Shown here piece by piece: positions 17,280 through 24,748 of a DNA stretch of 44,862 nt. Both the position numbers and the translations under genes were made by a program. Source of the DNA: Microbacteriaceae bacterium (GTDB taxonomy: Bacteria > Actinomycetota > Actinomycetes > Actinomycetales > Microbacteriaceae); NCBI GenBank assembly GCA_014377425.1, contig JACMPQ010000052.1, positions 1 through 44,862 of the forward strand, in the 5' to 3' direction. The notes beneath the pieces are model-generated. The model did not search any database, was not told where the DNA came from, and worked only from the letters and a program-made list of their open reading frames with translations. Every line of letters starts with the position of its first letter. Positions within the stretch are counted from its first letter, which is position 1.

Positions 17280-18553
17280 GGCTGCTGCCCCGCAACCGCC
17301 GGCTTAAAGCCGAGTCTCACGTTTTCACAGCAACCGGTGCGGCAGACGTCGTACCAGGGGCCGATGTCGGTCAGTGCCGGCCGGTCCTCCAGGGCAACCC
17401 CGTCGCGGCGCTCCAGCACTAGGTCAACAAGCCCGGTGACGTAAGCCGGATGAATTCCGGGAGTGGGCACTCGCACGGCCAGAATGCCAAATTTCTCCGC
17501 GGTCTCCATCGCCTCGGTGTCAAGGTCCCACTTGACTTCCATGTGGTCACTTACGAAACCGAGCGGCACGATCACGACAGCTTTAACGCCGGTGGGCGCG
17601 AGCTCGGTGATCTTGTCGTTGATGTCTGGGTCGAGCCAGGGCTGAGTGGGCGGGCCCGACCGGGATTGATAGACCAAGCTCCAGGCAAGCGGTGCGGTAG
17701 CTGGGGTGGCGGCCTCAGAAGTTGCGGCCTCAAACGTTGCGACCTCTGAACTGGCATCCGCTGCCGCAGTTGCCTGCGCGGCCACCACCACCTCGGCGAC
17801 TGCCAGATGCTGCGCGGCATAGGCGCCATCGGGGCCGAAGTTTCGAAACGCCGGGCCACTCTTCTCGGCATCCGTCGACGGGATCGAGTGGGTCGAGAAC
17901 AGAATGTGGGTGTCAGACAGGGGGATGCCCGCTGCCGCCACCTGCGCGAGGCCGTCACGGAGACCCTCGATGAAGGGCTGCACAAATCCGGGGTGATCAA
18001 AAAATTGCCGGATCTTGTCGATCTGAATTACGCCGTCGAGTCCGGTGTCGGTGAGGGCTGCGGCATAGTCTTCGCGGTACTGGCGGCAACCCGAATAGGA
18101 GCTGTACGCGCTGGTGCCGATGGCAATGAGCTTGGTAAAGCCACGCTCATTGGCTTCCAGCAGGGCCTCCCGAATGTACGGGTCCCAGTTGCGGTTGCCC
18201 CAGAGCACCGGCAGGTCGATGCCACGGCGTTCCAGTTCGGCCTCAAGAGCAATCTTGAGCGCGCGATTCTGCTCGTTGATCGGGCTGATACCACCAAACA
18301 CGCGGTAGTGATGGGCAACGGTTTCTAGACGTTCTTCGGGGATGCCGCGACCGCGGGTCACATTACGCAAAAAGGGAATGACGTCGTCCTGGCCTTCCGG
18401 CCCGCCGAAGCTAGCCAGCAGAATGGCGTCGTAGGCGGTCGCCTCGGTGACGTGTGGGGCACCGGATGCCGCCGCGGGAGTCGCGGCCCGCACAAACTGT
18501 TCGGGTTCCGCCGGCGCCTCAGCGCCTTCCAGCTGTCCGTTGGTGATCGTCAT
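17276..18553 (-). CDS. cpfC: Coproporphyrin III ferrochelatase, [2Fe-2S] type
   Basis: 425 aa. It inserts Fe(II) into coproporphyrin III in the coproporphyrin-dependent haem pathway of Gram-positive bacteria; the neighbouring chdC supports this role over protoporphyrin ferrochelatase. Visible: L-L-A-S-F-G-G-P-E-G near residue 46, Y-S-S-Y-S-G-C-R-Q-Y (first cluster cysteine), F-S-T-H-S-I-P (metal-site His), V-P-L-G-F-V-S-D-H-M-E (catalytic Glu region) and V-C-R-T-G-C-C-E-N near the C-terminus (remaining cysteines of the actinobacterial [2Fe-2S] cluster). An Ala/Thr/Glu-rich insertion of about 30 residues, built from 15-bp repeats, lies before L-A-W-S-L-V-Y-Q-S-R-S-G. The ATG overlaps the chdC stop by 4 nt. 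The first 38 residues are an Ala/Pro-rich extension. Confidence 0.93.
   Translation of the reverse strand: MTITNGQLEGAEAPAEPEQFVRAATPAAASGAPHVTEATAYDAILLASFGGPEGQDDVIPFLRNVTRGRGIPEERLETVAHHYRVFGGISPINEQNRALKIALEAELERRGIDLPVLWGNRNWDPYIREALLEANERGFTKLIAIGTSAYSSYSGCRQYREDYAAALTDTGLDGVIQIDKIRQFFDHPGFVQPFIEGLRDGLAQVAAAGIPLSDTHILFSTHSIPSTDAEKSGPAFRNFGPDGAYAAQHLAVAEVVVAAQATAAADASSEVATFEAATSEAATPATAPLAWSLVYQSRSGPPTQPWLDPDINDKITELAPTGVKAVVIVPLGFVSDHMEVKWDLDTEAMETAEKFGILAVRVPTPGIHPAYVTGLVDLVLERRDGVALEDRPALTDIGPWYDVCRTGCCENVRLGFKPAVAGQQP
17706..17750 (-). repeat. Three 15-bp tandem repeats in cpfC
   Basis: The units at 17706-17720, 17721-17735 and 17736-17750 are related 15-mers beginning GTGGCGGCC, GTTGCGGCC and GTTGCGACC on the plus strand. 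They encode the pentapeptide pattern S-E-A-A-T in the minus-strand gene and keep the reading frame, so the copy number can vary without breaking the enzyme. Confidence 0.75.
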
Positions 18554-19260
18554 GACAGCACCTCTACAATCTCGGCGGAGCTAATCCGACGGCCGGTGTA
18601 AAATGGAAGTTCTTCGCGCACGTGCAGTCGGGCATCCGTCTGGCGCAGGGCGCGCATCAGATCTACGAGGTCAACCAGTTCCGGTGCCTCGAGGGCCAGA
18701 ATCCATTCGTAATCACCGAGGGCAAAAGATGCCACGGTATTGGCGAGCACCTGGCGGTAGGCAGACCCCTTGCGGCCATGATCGCCGAGCATCGCTTTGC
18801 GCTCATCCTCGGGAAGCAAATACCACTCATAGGAGCGCACGAAGGGGTAGACGGTGAGCCAGGTTTCCGCTTCCTTGCCCCGCATGAAGGCGGGCAGGTG
18901 GTTGCTGGAGAATTCCGCATCCCGGTGCACCCCCATGGCGTTCCAGGTAGGAAGAAGCGGCTGCAGTAGCGGGGATCGCCGCAGTGTGCGAAGTGCCCAC
19001 TGCAGGTCTTCCGGGTTCGGTCCGTGTAACCAGAGCATGAGGTCGGCGTCGGAGCGCAAAGACGACACGTCGTAGATCCCTCGCAGCACTACGCCACGGG
19101 CTGCGACCGCCGCAATGGCCTCATCGAGTGCGATGACGACATTTGTCGTCTCGGCAGTGGCAGCGAAAGGCGCCAATGCCGATATGGGTGCCGGACGACG
19201 GAGAACTGACCAGAGGGTGTAGCCGAGGGGTGTGGGTGGGGCGATCGCGCTATCGGTCAT
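18550..19260 (-). CDS. chdC: Coproheme decarboxylase (HemQ/ChdC)
   Basis: 236 aa, chlorite-dismutase-like family. It decarboxylates two propionates of coproheme to yield haem b, the last step of the coproporphyrin-dependent route. Visible: the G-x-Y-D-V-S-S-L-R-x-D-A-D block (R-G-I-Y-D-V-S), F-S-S-N-H-L-P-A-F, V-Y-P-F-V-R-S-Y-E-W-Y-L-L-P (containing the tyrosine region), M-L-G-D-H-G-R (likely proximal His) and A-S-F-A-L-G-D-Y-E-W-I-L-A. ATG 19260 is chosen because homologues begin here and GGGGGGAG lies about 9 nt upstream; the longer reading adds low-complexity residues. The stop overlaps cpfC as ATGA. Confidence 0.94.
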   Translation of the reverse strand: MTDSAIAPPTPLGYTLWSVLRRPAPISALAPFAATAETTNVVIALDEAIAAVAARGVVLRGIYDVSSLRSDADLMLWLHGPNPEDLQWALRTLRRSPLLQPLLPTWNAMGVHRDAEFSSNHLPAFMRGKEAETWLTVYPFVRSYEWYLLPEDERKAMLGDHGRKGSAYRQVLANTVASFALGDYEWILALEAPELVDLVDLMRALRQTDARLHVREELPFYTGRRISSAEIVEVLS

Positions 19261-19295
19261 GGTTCTATTCTCCCCCCGATTACCTCCGCCTAAGA

Positions 19296-19535
19296 TCAGT
19301 CGCGACGGGCCACCGAGCCGATAACGACAGCACCAGCCAGCACCACAACCCCCGCCGTTGCGGCGATCCACGGCAGCGGATCGTCCTCAAACTTGGCACG
19401 AAGCCGTCTTGCCGCAATCAACAATTGTTTGGGAACATTCAGCTTGTCTTCAATAGCGTCAAGGGTCTCTTCCAGCTGGGCCCGAGTCTTGGCCACCCGC
19501 TGTTGAATTTCCGAGGTGCTGGTTTCGTCGCTCAC
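19296..19535 (-). CDS. DUF3618 family small membrane protein
   Basis: 79 aa. An amphipathic N-terminal helix with the DUF3618 pattern (I-Q-Q-R-V-A-K-T-R-A-Q-L-E-E-T-L then D-A-I-E-D-K-L-N) is followed by one transmembrane helix (about 54-73) and a short basic tail. The function is unknown; members usually sit beside holin-like and YtxH-like genes, as here. The ATG overlaps the upstream stop as ATGA. It lies 35 nt before chdC on the same strand, so it is probably transcribed with the haem genes. Confidence 0.85.
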   Translation of the reverse strand: MSDETSTSEIQQRVAKTRAQLEETLDAIEDKLNVPKQLLIAARRLRAKFEDDPLPWIAATAGVVVLAGAVVIGSVARRD

Positions 19536-19954
19536 TTGCCCATCCCCTTAATCGTGTCCAGGTCTTTCTTCACACTGTTGATGCTCGTTGTGGGCACCGG
19601 CGGAAGGCCCAGTTTGAGCCGGCGATACCCAACGAGCCCCACGAGGCCGGCGGCAATGATCAGCACAACGGCCACAAGTAACGCGGCTAGCCAGCCGGGC
19701 ATCACGAGCGCAAGGGCTAGGACCGCCGAGGTAAGCAACACCCCTACCGCGAAAAGCAAGATGACCACGGCTCCGACAATGATGCCTGCGCCGATGCCGA
19801 GGGCCTTGAACTTGACGATCAATTCGGCTTTGAGCTGATCGATCTCCCCCTTTACCAGATCGGTAACCAGGGTCGGGATATCTCCGATCAGCGCGAACAG
19901 AGAACGTCGCGGTTTCGGCAGCTCGAGCCGTTCGGAAAATGATGATTCGGAGAT
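19532..19954 (-). CDS. Holin-superfamily (Phage_holin_3_6-like) membrane protein with probable ATC start
   Basis: About 140 aa. Two long hydrophobic helices (about 55-78 and 82-107) follow a conserved amphipathic region R-R-S-L-F-A-L-I-G-D-I-P-T-L-V that is typical of the actinobacterial holin-like family (envelope proteins, not phage lysis genes). The frame is open up to a TAA near 20083, but the only ATG/GTG/TTG is TTG 19822, which lies after the conserved region. The best initiation site is ATC at 19954, preceded by AAGGAG with a 6-nt spacer and giving the N-terminus (M)-S-E-S-S-F-S-E-R. This implies a rare near-cognate start or a base error at this codon. The stop overlaps the DUF3618 start. 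The neighbours are a YtxH-like gene upstream and DUF3618 downstream. Confidence 0.75.
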   Translation of the reverse strand: MSESSFSERLELPKPRRSLFALIGDIPTLVTDLVKGEIDQLKAELIVKFKALGIGAGIIVGAVVILLFAVGVLLTSAVLALALVMPGWLAALLVAVVLIIAAGLVGLVGYRRLKLGLPPVPTTSINSVKKDLDTIKGMGK

Positions 19955-20007
19955 GGCCTGCTCCTTGCTTCCTCGGTCGATTTTCTCGTCGATTCTTGCG
20001 TCGAAGT

Positions 20008-20424
20008 CTAAATCGAAGTGGAACGGTCGGTCGCTGAGCGAGGGTTCTCGTCTTTGTCCGTTGATTCTGAGGCCGGGACCTTACCAGCGGTTGAGGTGCT
20101 TGGGGTAGCCCCACGGGTTGCGCCTCGACCGACATCGCGATTGCCGCGCCCTCCCTGCGAAGGATCATTGGCAAATGCGGCGGCATTGCGGCGGCGGGGA
20201 GTTGAGCCGATCAATCGCTTAAGTAAAACACTCAGAAGGTCGACGACGAGCGGGGCCTGAGTACGAGCGGCATCTTCGACCGTGTGCATCTGGTTCTGAA
20301 CCGAGCGGCTCTGCCATAACTTGCGCGCGGAGGCGGCGATCTGGTCGTAGCGTTTGCGTCCGGCGCGGCTACCGAGAACGTAGCCCGTGGCGAGGCCGGC
20401 AACGAGTATCAACTTTCCACGCAT
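20008..20424 (-). CDS. YtxH-like small protein with N-terminal glycine-rich membrane segment
   Basis: 138 aa. The start M-R-G-K-L-I-L-V-A-G-L-A-T-G-Y-V-L-G-S-R-A-G-R-K-R-Y is a glycine-zipper membrane helix with a positive flank, conserved across Actinobacteria. An amphipathic helical part follows (about 27-75), then a Ser/Thr/Pro/Arg-rich tail. The function is unknown; YtxH-type proteins are stress-associated in Gram-positive bacteria. It lies 39 nt after cgoX and 53 nt before the holin-like gene on the same strand. Homologues are often misannotated as protoporphyrinogen oxidase because they neighbour that gene. Confidence 0.8.
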   Translation of the reverse strand: MRGKLILVAGLATGYVLGSRAGRKRYDQIAASARKLWQSRSVQNQMHTVEDAARTQAPLVVDLLSVLLKRLIGSTPRRRNAAAFANDPSQGGRGNRDVGRGATRGATPSTSTAGKVPASESTDKDENPRSATDRSTSI

Positions 20425-20463
20425 GGTGATTCCGATCCGTCAGCGCCCGTCGGGGGGCGCGCG

Positions 20464-21942
20464 TTAACTAGGTGGCGCTAAGCGTAGCCCGGGCCTGCTC
20501 GCCAGATCTGTAAGCAAATTCTCAGATTCTGCGCGACTGTGCCGAATAACCGCGGCCAATCCGGTACCCGATACCCGTTCGCCGACCTCGAGCACCGGAT
20601 GCGAGGCATCCGATGCATCGGCGGGGGTTGACAGCTCGCCGGACTCTGTTTGGGCGCCGAAACCACCGGCAGCAACCACGCTGGGCGCGGCACGACGGGG
20701 ACCCGCCCACGTCTGACGAGCAAACGCCACGACGCTTTCAGCGGGCAGCTTTACCCCCAAAAGCACTTCGGCATCCGCGCGGGCCTGCTCGCGCAGCACG
20801 TCATCCGAATCCGGCGCGGTTTCATACGAGAGGCGAAGTACTTGACGGTCTTCTGCGGCGTCGGCAAGCCACGCCCATTTCGCGGTGGCATGGGTGAGAG
20901 CTTTCGCCTGAACACCCACCGCCCCTGGGGCCACCAAGACTCCGGTGCCGCGAGGGGCCGAGGCAAGTTCCGCACAGCGCACCACGAGCGTGGCGAGGGT
21001 GATGTTGACACCGGAGCCGGGACCCAGCTCGGCCGCCACTACAACGTGGTCACCGTCGATTCGTTGACCGTCGCCCAGGGTGACCCCGGTGGGGTCCACT
21101 GCGGTAACGGTCGACCTCAGCAAAATGTCGGCGGCAGCGTTGACGCTGATCGAATCGGCCAGGGCATCGACGAGCCGAAAGACCCCGCCGGAAATTCCCT
21201 GCACAGCTGCTCCCGCCGGTGCCGCCTCCCGCAGCGTGAGTACCGCCGCGGCGAGAGAACCGCGACTGAGCACGGCGTCGCGCAGTCGCGGGGCCACCAC
21301 ATCCACATCGAGTTGATCGGGATGCACGGAATGGATGGCCCCTGCCACCGGGGTAACGAGGCGATCCAGCACCGCACGCCCCATCCGCTTGCGCACGAGA
21401 GAGCCGAGATTGCGCTCCCGTGCACCGACAAACCCGAGGAGCAAACCATCCAATTGGGCGCGTACGGCACCCACTAAACCAACGATCGCAATGACGTCTC
21501 GCGCCAACGGCACGGAGGGAATACCGAGGAGGCCGGCCTTGGGCAGCGGCAGGGCTTTTCCGGTGCGCGACAAGAGCCACGCGCCGGCGGCGGCCGGCGG
21601 CACAATGTCGTCGGAGAGTCCGAGCTCGGTAATGAGTGCCGCCACGGTGCCTCCGCGGGTAGCAAAGCTTTCGGCACCGGCATCTAGACGTATGCCGTCA
21701 ACGGTATGTGAGGCGACCTTTCCGCCCAGGCGAGAAGATGCCTCCAGCAGCGTCACGCGCGCGCCGCCGTTCAGCAACTCGCGTGCGGTGACCAGCCCAG
21801 CCAACCCGCCGCCCACCACGATCACGTGCGGTATGCGGGGCTCGGGTGCTGACCGGTGCTCCGGAGTCATCGCCACGGCGCCCACCGCCGCCTGATCAGA
21901 CAGCGCAGCGCCAACAGCTGCGACCCCGTCAGCGGGCAGCAT
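20464..21942 (-). CDS. cgoX: Oxygen-dependent coproporphyrinogen III oxidase (HemY/CgoX type)
   Basis: 492 aa FAD enzyme. In the coproporphyrin-dependent route it oxidises coproporphyrinogen III to coproporphyrin III. The Rossmann FAD-binding site is V-I-V-V-G-G-G-L-A-G-L-V-T-A (about 40-53) with L-L-E-A-S-S-R-L-G-G-K (about 64-74). The substrate region has R-L-D-A-G-A-E-S-F and the family block V-T-P-V-A-G-A-I-H-S-V-H-P-D-Q-L-D. ATG 21942 overlaps the hemE end by 14 nt. An internal ATG at 21870 gives 468 aa and a start closer to the Rossmann fold, so the N-terminus is uncertain. The family label follows from the presence of cpfC and chdC in the same run. Confidence 0.93.
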   Translation of the reverse strand: MLPADGVAAVGAALSDQAAVGAVAMTPEHRSAPEPRIPHVIVVGGGLAGLVTARELLNGGARVTLLEASSRLGGKVASHTVDGIRLDAGAESFATRGGTVAALITELGLSDDIVPPAAAGAWLLSRTGKALPLPKAGLLGIPSVPLARDVIAIVGLVGAVRAQLDGLLLGFVGARERNLGSLVRKRMGRAVLDRLVTPVAGAIHSVHPDQLDVDVVAPRLRDAVLSRGSLAAAVLTLREAAPAGAAVQGISGGVFRLVDALADSISVNAAADILLRSTVTAVDPTGVTLGDGQRIDGDHVVVAAELGPGSGVNITLATLVVRCAELASAPRGTGVLVAPGAVGVQAKALTHATAKWAWLADAAEDRQVLRLSYETAPDSDDVLREQARADAEVLLGVKLPAESVVAFARQTWAGPRRAAPSVVAAGGFGAQTESGELSTPADASDASHPVLEVGERVSGTGLAAVIRHSRAESENLLTDLASRPGLRLAPPS

Positions 21943-22987
21943 GGACGAGCTCTACGATTCGGGTCAACACGGTCGGGTCGGTCTCCGGCGGTACTCCATG
22001 TCCGAGGTTGACCACGTGGGCGGGGGCAGTCTTACCTCGCTCCAGGATGGCTAACACGTGCGCCTCCAACACCGGCCAGGGGGCGGCGAGGAGCGCCGGA
22101 TTGATGTTGCCCTGGACCGGAATGGTGCCGCCGAGGCGACGGATGCCCTCGTCGAGCGGAATTCGATCGTCGATGCCCACAACGTCTGCACCAATGTCGC
22201 GCATTGCGCCGAGGAGCTCACCGGTACCGACACCGAAGTGCACGACCGGTACTTCGAGATCATGCACGTACGAAATAGCCCGCTTCGACCACGGGGCGAC
22301 ATAGGCGGTGTAGTCGGCGAGCGAGAGGGAGCCCGCCCAGGAATCGAAGAGCTGGGCGGCGCTCGCCCCGGCAAGCATCTGCGCGCGAAGGAAGGCACCG
22401 GTGACATCCGCTGCCCACTCCATCAGGGCGGCCCAGGTGCCGGGCTCAGAGTGCATCAGGGTGCGTGCGCGGAGGTGATCTTTTGACGGACCACCCTCCA
22501 CTAGGTAGGCGGCAAGGGTGAACGGGGCTCCGGCAAAACCGATAAGCGGGGTAGAGCCCAGTTGCGCCACGGTGCGGGCCACCCCCGCGGCGACTGGCGC
22601 GAGGGCATCCGGTTCCAACGGGCTCAGTGCCGCTACCTCTGCCATGGTGCGAATCGGCGCACCCATTACCGGGCCGCGACCCGGAACAATATCCACGTCC
22701 ACCCCGGCAAGTTTCAGCGGCACCACAATGTCGCTGAAGAAAATACCGGCGTCGACCCCGTGGCGCCGCACCGGCTGCAGCGTGATCTCGCTCGACAGCT
22801 CCGGGTCGAGGCACGCATCGAGCATCGCGGTTCCCACTCGTAGCTCGCGGTATTCCGGAAGGGAACGCCCCGCCTGACGCATGAACCAAATCGGTGTGAT
22901 CTCCGGACGCTCCCCGCGATACGCGCGAATCAGGGCGGATGCGGCGGTACGGCCGTCGACGAGCGGATGATCGGCAGGCAAATTCAC
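21929..22987 (-). CDS. hemE: Uroporphyrinogen decarboxylase
   Basis: 352 aa, cofactor-free TIM-barrel enzyme that decarboxylates the four acetates of uroporphyrinogen III to give coproporphyrinogen III. Signature 1 is P-I-W-F-M-R-Q-A-G-R-S-L-P-E-Y-R (about 32-47). F-F-S-D-I-V-V-P contains the catalytic Asp. G-F-A-G-A-P-F-T-L-A and Q-L-F-D-S-W-A-G mark the second half, and H-F-G-V-G-T-G the third. The GTG start at 22987 is preceded by GGAG and by CAGACT ending 6 nt upstream. It heads the long minus-strand haem run and is divergent from hemA. Confidence 0.96.
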   Translation of the reverse strand: MNLPADHPLVDGRTAASALIRAYRGERPEITPIWFMRQAGRSLPEYRELRVGTAMLDACLDPELSSEITLQPVRRHGVDAGIFFSDIVVPLKLAGVDVDIVPGRGPVMGAPIRTMAEVAALSPLEPDALAPVAAGVARTVAQLGSTPLIGFAGAPFTLAAYLVEGGPSKDHLRARTLMHSEPGTWAALMEWAADVTGAFLRAQMLAGASAAQLFDSWAGSLSLADYTAYVAPWSKRAISYVHDLEVPVVHFGVGTGELLGAMRDIGADVVGIDDRIPLDEGIRRLGGTIPVQGNINPALLAAPWPVLEAHVLAILERGKTAPAHVVNLGHGVPPETDPTVLTRIVELVHAAR

Positions 22988-22993
22988 TACTCC

Positions 22994-22999
22994 AGTCTG
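22994..22999 (-). promoter_or_regulatory. -10-like hexamer of the hemE-led operon
   Basis: On the minus strand this reads CAGACT and ends 6 nt before GTG 22987. The same hexamer at the same distance precedes the AlkA-type gene. If used, it would drive up to eleven genes down to hemL. Confidence 0.45.
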
Positions 23000-23086
23000 T
23001 CACGCAGCCCCAATACCGAGTTCCCGTTCCGCCGCCGTAACTCTCAAGCTGAATACCGCGGTGCGAAGACAAAGTGACCCGAGAGG

Positions 23087-23092
23087 TAGAAT
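23087..23092 (+). promoter_or_regulatory. -10 element of hemA, leaderless arrangement
   Basis: TAGAAT (five of six bases of TATAAT) ends 6 nt before GTG 23099. No recognisable -35 sequence lies at 16-18 nt distance and there is no ribosome site. Confidence 0.65.
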
Positions 23093-23098
23093 TGAACG

Positions 23099-24388
23099 GT
23101 GCTTCTGTGCCTCACCGCAAACCATAGGAATGCGAGCTTCGACCTTCTCGAGAAGCTCTCCTTTGGCGCGCCAACCGCCGCACAGGCCCTTGTTTCCGGC
23201 CAAACCGACATCGTTGGTGCCGTAGTTCTGGCCACCTGCAACCGGTTCGAGGCCTACCTCGAAGTCGAGAGCACGAACTCGCAGACCCCGGATGCCGCCA
23301 TCGCCGCCATCCTTGAAGCGCTCGGCTCGGCCAGCACCCTCTCCCCCAGCGCCCTGAGTTCTTCGATCACGGTGCTTACCGGCGACCACGTCGTCGAGCA
23401 CTTATTTTCCGTCTCTGCCGGTCTCGAATCCGTGGTGGTGGGCGAAGACGAAATTTCCGGCCAGGTGCGTCGAGCGCTCGAGCAGGCACGCCGATCGGGA
23501 ACCACCTCCTCCGGGCTGGAACAGCTATTTCAGCGAGCGTCGACCACCTCCCGCTTCGTCAAATCGGCCACCGAGGTGGGCACCGCCGGTCGCTCCCTCG
23601 TGCGCCTCGCGCTCGAATTGGCCTCCAGCCGCGTCACCGACTGGGCAGACGCCCGGGTGCTCATGATCGGCACCGGGTCGTACGCGGGCGCATCCCTCGC
23701 CGCCCTGCGTGACCGCGGCGCCGAGAATGTCACCGTATTTTCCCCCTCGGGTCGCGCCCCCAAATTTGCTCTGAGTCACGGCATCCGATTCAGCACCGAT
23801 CTGGTTGCTGCCATCGCGGCGAGCGACGTCATTGTCAGCTGCACGACCGTTACCGAGCACGTCATCACCACCGACCTCTTCCCGCGGGTCACCCGCACCT
23901 TGGTGATCGATCTCGGCCTGCCCCGCAACGTCGACCCGGCCGTGGGAGAGATCGAGGGCATTGAACTTCTCGATCTCGAGACAATCAGCCTGCACGCACC
24001 CCTGGAAGCCCTGAACGCCACGAGCAACGCACGCACCCTCGTGGGGCGTGCTGCGGCTGCCTTTAGTGCTGCCGAGGCCGAGCGGGTTCTCGCACCCGCC
24101 GTGGTGGCCCTGCGAAAACACGTGTTCGATCTGCTGGACAGCGAAATTGAGCGTGCTCAGTCTCGCGGCGATTCCAGCCCTCAAACCGAGGCTGCGCTGC
24201 GTCACCTCGCCGGAGTGCTGCTGCACACCCCCTCGGTGCGAGCACGAGAGCTCGCCCGCGCGGGTGAGGCCGAGTCCTTCACCACGGGGCTCCTCGCACT
24301 GTACGGAATCGCCGTCCCGGAGCCGGTGCCGTCGATTGCCACCCAGTCGATCGCGATGCTTCCGGATGCCGCCCGCGAACTCGGCTGA
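23099..24388 (+). CDS. hemA: Glutamyl-tRNA reductase
   Basis: 429 aa. It reduces glutamyl-tRNA(Glu) with NADPH to glutamate-1-semialdehyde, the first and usually regulated step of tetrapyrrole synthesis. Visible: L-C-L-T-A-N-H-R-N-A-S at the N-terminus, V-L-A-T-C-N-R-F-E-A-Y with the catalytic Cys (about residue 48), G-E-D-E-I-S-G-Q-V-R, the NADPH Rossmann region (V-L-M-I-G-T-G-S-Y), V-I-D-L-G-L-P-R-N-V-D-P and the C-terminal helical dimerisation domain. The GTG start is set by the TAGAAT hexamer. It is divergent from hemE across 111 nt, so hemA can be controlled separately from the other haem genes. The 3' end overlaps the zinc-finger gene by 23 nt. Confidence 0.96.
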   Translation: MLLCLTANHRNASFDLLEKLSFGAPTAAQALVSGQTDIVGAVVLATCNRFEAYLEVESTNSQTPDAAIAAILEALGSASTLSPSALSSSITVLTGDHVVEHLFSVSAGLESVVVGEDEISGQVRRALEQARRSGTTSSGLEQLFQRASTTSRFVKSATEVGTAGRSLVRLALELASSRVTDWADARVLMIGTGSYAGASLAALRDRGAENVTVFSPSGRAPKFALSHGIRFSTDLVAAIAASDVIVSCTTVTEHVITTDLFPRVTRTLVIDLGLPRNVDPAVGEIEGIELLDLETISLHAPLEALNATSNARTLVGRAAAAFSAAEAERVLAPAVVALRKHVFDLLDSEIERAQSRGDSSPQTEAALRHLAGVLLHTPSVRARELARAGEAESFTTGLLALYGIAVPEPVPSIATQSIAMLPDAARELG

Positions 24389-24731
24389 TCCCGCCGACGC
24401 TCTTCAGCCGCTGCTCGAAGACACGCTGCTGCAGTGTGCGTCGGTTGAACGTCTGCTCGCCGACATCCGCTTGGCGAAGGGCGACGGCACGGCCGACGAT
24501 GAGCACGACCCGGATGGCCCCACTCTTTCTGCTGAATGGTCTCAACTGGTGGGAATGCAGGCGCACCTGCTGCGCGATCTTCACGGTATCAACCATGCGC
24601 TGGAACGGGTGGCGTCGGGCACCTTCGGTCGTTGCCTGAACTGCGGGATGCCCATCTCCCCCGGTCGACTGGAGGCCCGCCCGGCGACCGCCCACTGCAT
24701 TGGTTGCGCTCGCGCACTGGAAAACCGCTAA
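24366..24731 (+). CDS. DksA/TraR-type C4 zinc finger protein
   Basis: 121 aa. An N-terminal helical hairpin (about 10-80, coiled-coil-like, with two acidic stretches) is followed by C-L-N-C-G-M-P-I-S-P-G-R-L-E-A-R and H-C-I-G-C-A, a C-x2-C...C-x2-C zinc finger of the DksA/TraR family. Family members bind RNA polymerase through the secondary channel or act as small regulators; this one lacks the D-x-x-D-x-A tip that I would look for in true DksA. The ATG at 24366 lies inside hemA (23-nt overlap, different frame), so translation is probably coupled. Longer readings enter hemA shadow sequence and were not used. Confidence 0.8.
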   Translation: MPPANSADPADALQPLLEDTLLQCASVERLLADIRLAKGDGTADDEHDPDGPTLSAEWSQLVGMQAHLLRDLHGINHALERVASGTFGRCLNCGMPISPGRLEARPATAHCIGCARALENR

Positions 24732-24748
24732 CGCTAGCCGCGTTTGAT

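Noticed and set aside
19532-19954. Prophage remnant because of the holin-family protein
   Set aside because: No endolysin, integrase, capsid or att sites nearby; the family is a chromosomal envelope protein in Actinobacteria and the neighbours are DUF3618 and YtxH-like genes.
19548-20186. 212-codon minus-strand frame overlapping the holin-like and YtxH-like genes
   Set aside because: Out of frame with both conserved proteins; Arg-rich translation without family features.
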